Of a stretch of DNA of 64,000 nt, positions 44,328-56,700 are shown in pieces (within the stretch, counting starts at the first letter, position 1; every line of letters begins with the position of its first letter). A program made the position numbers and the translations under genes. This DNA is from Bradysia coprophila (lineage: Eukaryota; Arthropoda; Insecta; Diptera; Sciaridae). The notes below the pieces were generated by a model. The model ran no database searches. It was not told the DNA's origin and saw only the letters and a program-made list of their open reading frames with translations. The stretch covers positions 4,588,390-4,652,389 of the forward strand of contig NW_023503409.1 in the NCBI RefSeq assembly GCF_014529535.1, given 5' to 3'.

Positions 44328-47300
44328 TTACATTGGACCATCAATGGTGCTAACTTTCAGATTATAATAATAGATGGTACGCACGAAAAGGAATAGAGAA
44401 ACCAAAAACACACCGATATAAGCCACATAAATTCCACCATGATCCTGAAAAAAAAATCGGAGACAAATTTATGGTAATTTTATGCCGTCATCGAAGGATT
44501 GGTAAATTTTTGTGAGACTGTACCTTAGCATATCTGTATGTGGCCATCGTAATACCAAGACCGATGATTAGAAAAACAATTCCCAGAGCTAAAAATAATA
44601 TACCTCTGCCGCGTGCAAATTCCGGTCCAACGGATGACACTTTGCGACAGTGTGGACATCTGGCTAGAGCGTTGTTCAGTGTATTAAACTGGAAAAATGA
44701 ATTTAAAAATTGAAAAAAAAATTGGGGAATGAAAAATAAAAATCTTTTAGGATAGGACAGTATAACCAGCATATCGGTTACGTCTTTTCATTTCACATCC
44801 CCTTGTTTTTAACACAAAATCTTTTACTTCATTTTTTTAAGCCATTCATATTACTATAAGAGAGCCATTAGGTTATAGCTTATCTTTATTGCTGTTAACA
44901 TTTACAGCTCAATTTCGGGAAAAGAACTGAAAATCGACGAAAATGTATTGAATTTTCTGAAACAAACATCGATTAACTTTCGACGACGATGAACAAAGTT
45001 TGGAATTTTCTATTCATCCCAAGGTTAGTTATTATCATCCAGCACCTTGTGCCAGATGTTCCTCTTTTTTTAAAAACATTTTTGATGCATGAAACCGACC
45101 TCTAACAATATAAGCAGCTGATATATTGTGGAACTTCAATTTTTTGCTTTGGTAAAATTGATTGTTTTGGGGAGATTTGGAATTAACAAACCTAATCATG
45201 AAGCCAAGGGGCAGATAGTCGAAGATTTGGTTGAAGAAAATCCTCCGTTTTCAATGATTTTCTGAGAATTTTACATGATTTCTAGAGGGTTTTCTTCACC
45301 GATTTCGGTGGAATTTTCATCGTTTGTAAGAATTGATTTTTTTTTTGATGGCAGAGGACAGAGTATTTTCTCATGTTTCCGCCCGTCTCATTAAGCTGTG
45401 GTTGAAACAACTGCAAACTTTAAATATTGAATACTGTGTTCCCTTTCCAAGATTTTTTCTCAGTATTTTAGATCCGACTGAAGAATATGGTCAAACTGAA
45501 CTATTTCCACCAAAAATGAACTGAAATGTACTCACTAAAAATGTGTCTGCACAATGGGCACAAGTCACTCTACACATTCCTGGCACCGACGAAACTGGAG
45601 GTGTCACTGGACTTGGTGCCAAATTAATTATTCGTTTACAATTGGGTCGTGGGCATGCAATTCGTTGCGACGAACTTTTGCAAATTAGCAAACAATTACA
45701 TGGACACCGAACATATTTCTTGCCAGGCGGTGCATTTCGAATTGGCTGCAAATGGAAATTTGTTTTTTTTTTTTCTTAGAATTTGATTTTATGCCTCAAA
45801 GTTTGGAAAGAGGTTACACTTACAGTAGCTTCGTTGCATTGATTGCACTTGACTACATGCTGTTCCCGTTTCAATGTTATGTCGATCATTGCCTGGCACA
45901 CGCGACATGTTACCATAGGCACACCACCAGTGCCGGGCACCTGATATGGCGGAGGAAGATCATCCGGTCCTATTGCCGATGTTGTATGTTGCAAAGCAGC
46001 TAAAAAAACATTAAAATTATTTTATAGGCCAAACATCTTCTCAATTTTCGTTTGCATTGCGCTTGACATTTCATCAATATAATACACCATTTATGTATGT
46101 GAATCGCTATGCAGAATGAGAGGCGATAAGACGATCAATACAAACAAGTTTATTGAACTAAAACGGCTAGAACGTAATATGATACCCATATCACAGTGTG
46201 TATTACGCGACTATTTTTTACCATTAATATTTGTTTATCGTGACGGTTTTGTTATTTAAGATGAGCTAATACTCATACATGTACGTAGACTAAACAACTA
46301 TAATACTTTAAATCTCTCAGTATAAAGGCGTATTTGCTAGAACTATTAAAAACATGAGATTATTGTATTGAGATCAACCGCAACATCAAGCACAACCACC
46401 ATCGATATGGCAAGTAAGTTTGAATTATTCGTTGGTAGGAATATTTCTCAGAAACGATCCATCGACTACATTGAGGAAAAGTAATTCAAGAAGTGCATGA
46501 CGAATACCTAATCGCTGGAGTTTCTTCTTAATATGGAATCTCAACTCATTATTCGGTACCTTTCTGTTGAAGTGAAACTGAAGATGCTTAGAGAACCGAA
46601 CTGGTCCAACAACTATTACTAAGAACATTTGTCGTAGGACGATCCAACGATTTGAAATTCTAGTCACCCTCTGATACGTTGTAAAAATTCATTTCGTTAT
46701 TCATACTATACGGCCGGGCATTTCTGTCAACATTATTTTATTTCAGTTGATTAATATCAGAATCGAAATATGACGATAAGTAAACCCCTCGATGAGCTGT
46801 TTTAGATAATAAATTTTTGCTTCGCCCTAAAAACTCATAAAATACCGAAAATATGAAAGTCTGAACAAAAGGATATGTCTGAATAGAATTATGAATTTGA
46901 GGTACAAAAACATGCATTGCAGGTACGCATTCGTGCAGTAAACAAGTCATAAATCGATTCTATACCGTTGGGAACTTTGCAGAGATTTCTGAGAAACAGA
47001 AATGACATGCACCGGTTTGAACGGTCCTGTCTACTCACATTTCGGTCGAATATTTTGGTTATGTTTAATGATTCAGAGAATTTAGAGCGAAAATTTTTGA
47101 AGATTTTAGATTACTAAACCAACATACTGGTTCGGCGAAGTAGGAAATACAATCTTCGTTAAAAAAATAAACATCGTTGGGCAACATTGGTGGGCGATCA
47201 GACAACTGTAGCACGTTATTCACACATATTGTAAATCTGCAAAGCATCAGTGTCAATAAAATGATAACGATACCAGGGCCTATTGTCAATAAATTATTGA

Positions 47301-48230
47301 CTGAAATTGACCAAAAATTACCGAAATTTAGTAAAATTTGCTGAATTAATTTTTTCGGTAAATTCAGTAAATTTTGGACAAACTCGATCATTTTAGGTAA
47401 ATTTCAGTAAATTCGGTAAGTACATTTACCAATAATATGCCCTGGAATCGATACCATAAAATTAGTCACTGCCAGCGACACATAAAGTAATACGTAATTT
47501 TGCCATCAGCTAATTATGTGCCGATTTGATAAGCCCAGCTGGTGCCAGGTATTATGTCAGATCTAGAAATTCCGGCCACACAATTGTAACATTGTTGTGT
47601 TGCCGGAATATCTCACAAAAAATTGGAAATTTGCTAAGTGAAACATGAGTAATTCTGGGTGTGTACAAGTCATGTTGATAATTTGTTATCCTGTTGCTGT
47701 TTTCTTCAAAATGTTTTATGAGATTTAAAGCAACTTAGTGTACAGTTGTCGGGGACATTTTCATTCTGAAAATTCAGTCAGATTCCGTTTTTGCATTGGA
47801 TGCAACGCAAAAACTAAGAAACGTAGAAACGACAATGCCAACCGACTTATGGATGCATTCCATGCGTTAAACTCTCGTAATGGTTGAGATTCGCACAGAT
47901 TAAAATTCTGTCAACCGTTCAGACAGACAATTCATTCGCTGATAAAATATCAAATAACAATGACCCACAATGGATTCAGGCACAATGAGCATACAAAAAA
48001 AGTGTAATAATCGATTAACGTTTTTGAATGACTCATTTGTATTTCACTAAAGAAAGATGCATACATTTTGATACGACAAGCAGCGACCTTACGTTGCTTA
48101 CACCGATAGGGGAAAAAAACAAAGAAAAATTTGTGGTTGTCAAATTACCTTCGACAATGTCCACTTGACCGCCCTGATATCCTGTCGTAGTATCATTCTG
48201 AAGCAGTGGTTGTGTTTCTGCATCGGCCAT
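44328..48230 (-). CDS. TMEM55: TMEM55 / PIP4P, phosphatidylinositol-4,5-bisphosphate 4-phosphatase (249 aa)
   Basis: Five exons on the minus strand: 48149-48230, 45824-45999, 45536-45745, 44524-44688 and 44328-44444, all in frame. Exon 1 begins [13 protein letters not shown]. The protein has a Pro-rich cytosolic part ([13 protein letters not shown]), several paired-Cys zinc-ribbon-like motifs ([31 protein letters not shown]), the family CX5R signature as CKSSSQR, and two C-terminal membrane segments ([20 protein letters not shown] and [15 protein letters not shown]). This matches TMEM55A/B, late-endosomal and lysosomal membrane proteins that remove the 4-phosphate of PI(4,5)P2 and tether JIP4/dynein; the enzymatic claim rests on the family. 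Length is close to human TMEM55A (257 aa). Intron 1 (2.1 kb) holds a dispersed repeat and a hAT-like MITE. Confidence 0.93.
47015..47580 (+). repeat. dispersed repeat, copy 2, inside TMEM55 intron 1
   Basis: Collinear with 34290-34725 (see there). It is interrupted by the CAGGGCC element at 47274-47444, which the other copy lacks. Confidence 0.55.
47274..47444. mobile_element. hAT-like MITE with AATTTACTGAATTTACCG core
   Basis: Tips CAGGGCCTATTGTC and the inverse-like ending ATAATATGCCCTG. The core is made of AAATTTAC, CGGTAAATTCAG and similar short units in both orientations. Flanks read AACGATAC and AATCGATAC, close to a duplicated target. The uninterrupted repeat at about 34505-34515 reads GAAATCGATAA. 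Confidence 0.65.
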
Positions 48231-49344
48231 GGTTTCACTTATTCCTTATGCAGCGATTTCAATTGCAATAAATTTGGGAATTGTTTCACAATAAAAACCA
48301 ACACACATATACGCCGCACGAAACAAATTCCGTTCTAATGCAGATTATTTCGTATTTGACGGCTAAACTTCAACATTGAATTCTCGATCGATACGCAATC
48401 GAAACATCAACCGAATATTTGTCTTTTGTTCGATTAAAGTTGATGCCGTAGATCGCTTTATAGTTTGATCAGTTTGGTTTTCTTGACTTAATTTAATTGA
48501 AGAATGGAAGAAATGTCAAAGCCATTTTGAAATTGAACATGGCCGTCAAAACTGCACAGCCTTGTTGTATTTGAATGACAGATGACATTAAAAAAAAGAT
48601 TGGAGAAAAATAGCCGACACATTCTCTGTCTAGTCAGCGTTGTGTCACGCATTTATTTGCTCTTTTTATGTGGGCAATTGTAGTGGTTTCTCGTTTACAG
48701 TGGTTTCTGGTTTACAGTCTGAATCTTTATTTTTAAGGACAACGACAACTGACTTTAGGATAAACCTACGATAAATGATGTGGTTCCTACTGTGCACAAT
48801 GCATATTATTGTTTATGTTTATTCTACACTCTTCGAAGGTACCTGGCGCCCAAATTTGAACAGTTCAGCGGATATTTTCCATATATAATATTGAGTAAAC
48901 ACCACCCAAATATATAATATAATGAGCTCCGGCTAATGAGTTCCTAATTTCTGTACTGGATTCTGTGGGAACAGGTTAAGACTTAAGACTGTCTTACATC
49001 TGAGTTGATAACCAAAATTTTTTAGTGGCGCTTCACGAACTTAACTTAGTAGGGAATTTTTTGTGTTTGCTCAATTCTATAAAATATTCGCTGAACTGTT
49101 TACATTTGGATGGGATGCTAATAAACAAATGTCATTAGTTTTTGGTTGAGCGTTAAAAATTATACAGTTCACCAATATTTTCGTTCAATTCGTACCAATT
49201 CTATGAAAATAACGGTCGAGTACCTCAAAATATTTGTAATAGGAAGATATCCAATGCTCATCCCAAAACCCAAAGATAATAACGCTCGTATATATTTTTC
49301 CATTATATTTTTATCGACGCTGTTGGTAAATTAGTACCTAGAAA
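48231..49344. other. non-genic stretch upstream of TMEM55
   Basis: Promoter-proximal sequence without a recognisable TATA box, then AT-rich sequence with no gene or repeat identified. Confidence 0.4.
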
Positions 49345-50542
49345 ATGGGGAAGCGCTGTTTTCGAAACTACAACTCAAATGTAATAGACTTTTTTCGCCG
49401 TAAAACTACTAATGTCAGCGCTCTTTTTTGTGGACCAACTTCACTGCTATGACATTTAATGAATATTTTACCAGAGAGTGAAATTATTTCACAAGAAAAT
49501 AGAGCACAAAGAATAAAGTATTTAGAAAAGATGTGGCGTAGGGGGGTCCAAAAAATCAAAGTGTCGAGGAAGTTGGCGGACCCCGAGGAAAACAAACCTT
49601 TATGGCCTCCTGATAAAAATTGTATATGGGGCCGATGCGATCCGAGTTGGTTTATGGGTAGCTCAAGGACGAAATATGTGAAAAAACGCTGTGATTTTCC
49701 ATACATTTTTTCCATTACTTTCTATGGAAAAAATTTGTTAGCGACAATATCAAACTTTTTTGGTCCAGACAACTTAGATTAGATGCAAGAGCAACAAAAA
49801 TGCGTTGTTTTCATTTTTTGGAATTTTTATATCGTCTGGGCACACCTAACAATATTGATATATACAAAAATCGACAGATAATTTCCAAGTAATACAAAGT
49901 CAGGCGAAGTCACTCTTAAAATTAAGTGTTAGGTGTCGTTGTAAAGGTAATGACAGTGGCTTTCTAACGAGCCCACACACAATAAGTTTCAAGTTGGTGT
50001 CTTGACGTAACAGTCATTTGAAAATTGTCTGAGTTCACGACCCTGACATTTTTGCACCAAAATCGATTTCTATATAGCTTCAAAAAATTGTTTTCAAAAA
50101 AATTTCTTTTTGCGATGAAAGCTTATGCCATAAGCTCTCGTTAGATATGAATATATCCGATGCACATCCCATAAATGTTTTGGAAGAACCCAAAGACTGG
50201 GTGAACAGATTGGGAAACTTTGACTGACTTGGGAGATGCGAATGCACTTACAAATCATTAAATCGGTCTCTTTGGATTATTCTGAAGTGAAATAATCCAA
50301 CTCACCTTAAGAAGTGACCTCAGCATCTGTTAGTTACGTTCAATTTTTCTTTAATCCTCATTTTCGTGGTTTTTCACATATTTCGTCCTTGAGCGACCCA
50401 TAAATCAACTCGGATCACATCGGCCCCATATACATTTTTTATCAGTGGGTCATATAGGCTCCTTTTCCCCGGGGTCCGCCAACTTTCTCGAAACTTTTAT
50501 TTTCCCATACGATTCTGGACCCCCCTAAGTGGCGACACTACT

Positions 50543-50792
50543 CAGGTCAATCGAGATTTCCTACATATGTTGACTGTATATCAGGGCCTACTTTTTGGAA
50601 ACTAATTTCTTGAATTTCTGGAAATTTCTCTAATTCGAGAAAATCAAGAAAATTTGAGAAATTCAAGAAATATTTCTCGAAGTTTCTTGAATTTTTCAAA
50701 GTTTCTTGATTTTCTCGATTTTCTCTAAAAGTTTCTAAAAAGTAGGCCCTGCTGTATATAGTCAACCAATGTAGTAAATCTCGGTTGACCTG
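50543..50792. repeat. small palindromic element in the foldback arm, split by a MITE
   Basis: CAGGTCAATCGAGATTTCCT and, at the far end, AAATCTCGGTTGACCTG are inverted, as are CATATGTTGACTGTATA and TATATAGTCAACCAATG. Without the MITE at 50582-50751 the two halves make one hairpin of about 75 bp. Confidence 0.7.
50582..50751. mobile_element. hAT-like MITE with TTTCTTGAATTTC core
   Basis: Tips CAGGGCCTACTTTTTGGAAA and the inverse TTTCTAAAAAGTAGGCCCTG. An exact 8-bp duplication CTGTATAT flanks it (50574-50581 and 50752-50759). The core is short quasi-repeats of AATTTCTTGA, TTTCTCGA and their complements. Confidence 0.88.
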
Positions 50793-51003
50793 TAGATGTA
50801 CCCCAATTTTTTTCAGTCCTGCGTTCTTTGCGCTCTATTTTCTTGTGAAATAACTGCACTCTGGTCAATATCCATGACATGTCATAGTAGTGAAGTTGGT
50901 TCACAAAAAAATAGAGTGCTGCCATCAGTAAACTTATGACGAAATGTACTAGAACTGCAATATAATTTTACAAAAATCTATTACAATCGAAACAGCATTT
51001 CCT

Positions 51004-53730
51004 TATTAAGAAACCACAAATTTTATGTTCTTTTTAAAAACGTGGGCAATTTGTCAAAACAGACTTCAGATCTGTCTCGCCCACTGTCAAAAATGAATCG
51101 AGGTGTTGAGGTCGCATTTTTTGATCCATTCATCCTTCTTCTATCAATTACTTAAGGTCTTTGCAGGTACGTGTCGAGAAAATCATGATAATTTTCCATT
51201 TCGTTTTCCCGCGATTTGGGAAGCAACAAATAAACAAACAATATAAATAATCCGTAGGGTCAGCTAAGTATAAGTTCCACGTATACCGCTCCACGTATGA
51301 TTCCAAATTACGGATAAGTAAAGGCCGAGTGGAAGGTTAAACAGCTCTTACTGTAGACGGTAAATTTATGTTAATAAAACAGACTGCATTCAATCGTACG
51401 TTTTCATTTTATTTTCTTATTTTTCCAACTAACTATTGAAATTATTGCTATACATTATGCTTGAACAAATTACATTCCATTCAAACCAGAAATGGATGAG
51501 TAGAGTACTTCTGACTGGAATTTTTTTATTGATTCATCAATACATAAATTTGATAAATTGAAATTAAAGCAACAAAAAAAGAGAAACTAAAAATTGAATT
51601 ATTTTACGATTTCATGTTAAAACCTAGGAGTAGATTAATTATGCATTTTGTTTGAATTGTATGTTCGCGTATTCTTAAAAACAATTTTTTTTCTCTTACA
51701 AATCAACTTGAACATCTAGCAAATAACGTAGATATGCAAATTCGAATTACTAAAAATTAATTTCATTATTTTTACCATTTTAATTAAAAAATAACGGTTT
51801 CATGCAATACGGTTTGCATTCGTTTTGAAAATTCAGATTTTTAGTAAAAATTTACAATTTTCTTTATGTCTCTTGTATTTTATGTTAATTCAGTCTACAA
51901 TTAGAAGTTTAAAAACAAAAAGAAAAATGTCGCGCGCGCATTTCATTCGAATAAAAAAGATTTTTTTGTTTGTATTTCTTATACAAAAAAGAAAAAAAAA
52001 ATAGTTTTCCATTTAACAATATTAACCAATATGCTTTCAATTAACAAATATAACAAAAATAATTAAAATTTATCACTGAGATGACAGAAAAAAAAAGTTA
52101 TGGCCTAGCAGTTCTTCACTCAAAGTTCCGAAGCGCTACCATCAATTACATTCTAAAAAATAATTTCAATTTCATTTTTCTATTTAAATTTGTGTCATTT
52201 TTTCGAAGTTCCATTTGTTTGCTCACTTTTATATAATCAAACCAATTCCATCCAATTTATTCATCATGTTGGCACGTTAGAAGACGAGTGTGACGCAAGT
52301 CCACTACTACAAAAAATGCGATCAAAAATGGACTAAGGAACAGCATAATCTAATACGCCTGTGTCCCAGACAATTAAAAATCTCTCATCGCAAGAAAGCG
52401 ATTTCTATTTTTTGAAAATTTTCTAGTCACAATAGTTATTCGTGACGAGCATTTTTTCATGATAACAACCTCGGTGTAAAGTCAAATCATTAATAATTTG
52501 GATGATCAGTCTGATTGAAGCAAGACCTTTTTTAGGAATTTAATTCTTAAAAATTCCTAAGAAGTTCCTTCTGAATTTACACCTTGATGATTCTTTTAAC
52601 GAATCTTATGGAATTTGTTAATTGCTGTGATTTTTACTGAAACATTGTTGACCGGCCGACGTGGTCTAATAGTACGGACTCACGATGCAAAACATCTCTG
52701 TATTAACGTTTCAGAAACTGTCTGTTATCGATGAATTTGTTTTTTGGTACTCAATGCTCAATGCAAGTGTTTTTTCATGACCGAGGTGAAAAGTAGAGTT
52801 TTCGTGTGAATTTTGTTGATCCGAGGCGAAGCCGAGGTTAATAAACACACCAAAACGAGGCTTTTCATTTTTATCCCGAGTTATGTAATGGATTTGACCT
52901 GCTGAGGGCGTTGAAAGTAGTGCTTGAAACATGAAAAGTACAGTTTTCGACGCATGTAGCTTGTGTATTAATTTTGTGAAGCAGTAATTCGGCGATTTGA
53001 AGAAACCGCAGCCATAAATCACCGTAGAGTACAAATGGCTTACAAATGGAATAGTTCTTTTCTTAACCTCTTAGAAACTATGCCAGAGCTCATCGGCTAT
53101 TCTTGACATCGTTATCAATATAACCGACGCTTAGCCACCGTTTCTGAACAGGTTTTAACCGGGTACAATAAATTTCACAAAGATAAAAAATAAAAACTTC
53201 AATTTAACTGAAACAATATATACGATCTATATGAATGGTCTTTCAAAAGAAAAATTGAACTAACTACAAAAAAGAAATTAAAGAATTTTCATACCCAATA
53301 ATTGTATGTACAAAACAAATAATTAGAAAAACAAAAAATAAAATTAATCAAATTTCCGTCTACTTAAATTTAATTTTAAAAATAGAAAAAGAAAATTGAA
53401 TGAACCCAAAAAGAGAATCGGAAGTAAAACAAAATGAATGATTTCAGCGCAGTTTTTTTGCTCAATAATTCCGAAGAAAAATTTTTTTTAAAAAAACCAA
53501 AAATCGAAACATTAAACACAAAAATTTATCGCATTGAATTAATAAAAAAATGATTTCCTCTTCTTCCTTCTCTTCTTCAATTCTTTGTTTTTCAAAATTG
53601 TTATTCAGAGATTATTCTCTGCACTCGTCACCCCATTTTTTCGTGTTTTTTTTCTTTTTCTTTTCAATTAGCTTTTTATGCCTAAATTATAATTAATTTT
53701 GTATTTTACCTATAAAGTAATTGATTAAAT
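51004..53730. other. non-genic, AT-rich; probable FBXW7 3' UTR at its right end
   Basis: No coding signal. Long A/T runs occur between 51400 and 53700. The few hundred bases left of 53730 are probably the 3' UTR of the minus-strand FBXW7 gene. Confidence 0.4.
52655..52700 (+). repeat. possible tRNA-derived SINE head
   Basis: GGCCGACGTGGTCTAATAGT followed by ACGGACTCACGATGC fits a pol III box A (TGGTCTAATAG) and the start of a tRNA-like 5' end. No box B of the GGTTCGANTCC type follows, so this is weak. Confidence 0.25.
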
Positions 53731-56700
53731 TTACGAGCATTTAAGGCAGGCACCTTCTACATCAAAGTCCAATACCATAAGCTTCGTTTCTTCTGTACCA
53801 TTCCGTGAACCGACAGCGCATATCAACTTTGTATCGTTGGCTCTAAATAAACAAATTCAATCAATTATGCGTCCCTTTGACAACGTCTCTCTATCTCTCT
53901 CTCTGTTTTCTTCTTCTTCTTCTTCTTCCACACTCACCTTATTCGCCAAACGACACCACCCGATCCACCCGAATCCAATGACACCAAATTTCGAATAAAT
54001 TCACCAGTTTTGACATCCCACAATTTAACGGTACCATCATCCGAACTTGTGATTACGAAACGGGAGTTGAATTGTAAACATGTCACAGCTGATTGGTGCT
54101 TGTTTGGACCTGGATTTAAATTTATTTTTAGCGTTAACGTCCGCATAGAATTTTAATTTATTTTTCGTCAAATGGATCGCATCTAAACTTACCGGATAGG
54201 GTTTGCAAGCACTGTCCATTCGTAATATCCCATACTTTAACGGTCGAATCAGCATTACCCGATACTAAGATATTTTGACGCAATTCCATTCCAGATGTTA
54301 AACTTTGATGACCCATCAAGATATGCTTACAGCTACCGGTCTCTGCATCCCAGACCCGTATAGAAGTGTCTAACGATCCGGACACAACGTGAATACCATC
54401 GAACTGTGTTGGTTCAAAATTGACATTTTTCAACTTTCGACTACGGATGCGACATTAAAACACACAAACCTGTAACGAATACACGCGATTCGTATGTCCT
54501 TGCAGGGTATGTAGACATTCCTGGGTCTCTGGATTCCACACTTTGACCATGTTATCGTAGGCACCGGAAACGACCAGCTTTCCATCATATTGCACACAAC
54601 GTACTGCTGCTAAATGACCGACTAATATATGCAAAAATTTCCCCTGAACTATGTCCCACACTCGAAGGGTGGCATCTCGTGATCCACTAACAACTCTACA
54701 ATAATTTCGTGATGGTTAGAAAACACAAACGTCCGACCCACTGCGAATATCAATACTCACTTATTGCCGTGTAAATGCATACACCGGACTGTTGAGGTAT
54801 GACCGTATAACGTATGTTTACATTGACCAGAATCTGCATCCCATACTTTCAATGTACGATCCGTACTGCCCGAGATTATTGTGCTACCTGACATTTGTGA
54901 AGACCAAACACCACCAGTATGACCACTTAATGTTCGAAGGCACTGAAAGACAAAATGGCATGTTGAAACCGTTGAATTCGAATAAAAATTCAAAAGAATT
55001 ACCTTGCCGGTCACTGCTGACCATACTTTTAATGTGTTGTCGTCGGAACCCGAGACAATTCTGTTCCCGCAAAATTGCAAACAAGTGATGACATGATCAT
55101 CATGCCCCTTAAGCACCTTCGGCTCGCGTATTGGGCGCGTTCGCCAATTCATTTCGATAATATGTTGTCGCATATAGGCGGCCTGAAGTTATAGGAATAT
55201 TGTTGCAATGTCAACGACTTCGGATTCATTAAGACAACTTTACCTTCCACTGCGAAGATATCGGTGGCATATTACCAGCTCGACCTCTTTTCGGTCGATC
55301 GGTTGTGGGTTCGATAACAATCGCAGTTTTCTTGCACTTCTCTTTCCACAGCAAATTATCGTCGCAAAGGAATCTAGGAAATTAGAAAAAATAAAATAGA
55401 AATTAAAACACCGAAGCACCAAAGTCTATGATCATAAGCGTACCTCCAACTCCGGCACGTTTGAGCAGCTCTTAATAAAACCTTTGGTTCCAAATAAGAC
55501 AGTACGTGGAGTGCCAATTCCCTCGGCAACAGCGAAATGAAATCTCTTTGAAAATGTGGCTCGATAACTTTCATCATATGTCGCACTTGTGTCGGTTCAC
55601 AATGTTCGATCAGCTGATCGACGGCTAGCAATCGTTCAGCGTTCGTCCATCGTTGGAATTGTAACAACCAATCCGACAGTTCTGGAGGTGGATGATCTCT
55701 GGTTGGTATAAGTAATCGCGGTGTTCGTTTATCGGATAAAACTAAGCCATGTGTCGTTGGACTAGTAGCTATAAGCGTAGGTGTAGTTGGTGTTAATAGT
55801 ACTTTCGGTGATGTAACACTATCTAAAGCTAAACGTTTACGATTTCCGGGCGTACCATCACCACACGTTGATCCATCGTGTGATAATGTGTCGGTCAATT
55901 TTCGTTTTCGTTGATTTTTTGGCGTTGAATCTCCGTTCGCATTCTCTGGCAGAATGTCTTCAGAAAGTGTATCTAAATGTGCATAGTATGAAAGATCAAC
56001 ATCGCGACTAGGCAACTCGTCTTCACTGTTCCCGTGAATATCTTCATCGGAATAATCTCGACACGTGCACACTTCTTCAACATCTGACATTTCTTCACAG
56101 TCGGCCCATGTATCCTCCTCGTAATCGTGATCGTTTTCCAGTCCCATCAGTGCATGCGATTGATCGAAGTTAGTTTCATCGATTTGTTGATTGTTAACCA
56201 GGGACATTCTTTGCGACGATGATGACGACGGCAAATTCAAGTCGAACGGTTGCTTTGAGTCGTTGTCAGCGATCACAATCTCTTCTTCGATGACCTCTTG
56301 CTTGATTCCGCTTTCATCGTCGATCATCATACAATTGTCCACCGAACAGCCTTTGGTGACGTCATCCATTTCATTTGAATTGGACACCGTACAATCTGAA
56401 CTATCAGACGACTGAGCTGCTTTCGATGTCGATGCTATGGCAAGATGATTGGAAGTTAGATTTTCATCACAATTATTGGTTGTACTGGATGAGGTTTGTG
56501 TAGCTGTGGTCGATTGACTGGATTCACTGTTGTTGCCGCACTTCTTCTCCGAAAATTGATACGACAGCAGACTGTCGTTCGAATTTGAATTCAAAAACGA
56601 ATCCATTTGAGAGTGTTGCTGCAACAATTTGATTCGAATGGGTGATTGATCGCCGTCGGTACCACCCAGCTTACTGCTGTTGTTTTCAACACTATTCCTA

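Larger units (their letters stand above)
49345..51003. mobile_element. foldback-like element, about 1.66 kb, with nested insertions
   Basis: The left arm, about 49345-49700, is inverted at about 50360-51003. Matching pieces include GGAAGCGCTG and CAGCATTTCC at the tips, AACTTCACTGCTATGACAT against ATGTCATAGTAGTGAAGTT, TTATTTCACAAGAAAATAGA against TATTTTCTTGTGAAATAA, and CATATGGGGCCGATG-like against CATCGGCCCCATATA-like sequence. The right arm holds an extra 250 bp (50543-50792) absent from the left arm. Ends are diverged and no duplication was fixed. The open frames at 49368-49782 fall in the arm and are not convincing genes. Confidence 0.65.

Noticed and set aside
49368-49782. Overlapping open frames of 107 and 115 codons on opposite strands
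   Set aside because: They sit in a foldback arm and the mirrored arm does not preserve either frame.
52655-52700. A functional tRNA gene
   Set aside because: Only a box-A-like stretch is present; no box B, acceptor pairing or anticodon arm could be drawn.
54792-55088. Plus-strand frames over the FBXW7 exons
   Set aside because: Antisense to well-supported WD40 exons; no independent evidence.
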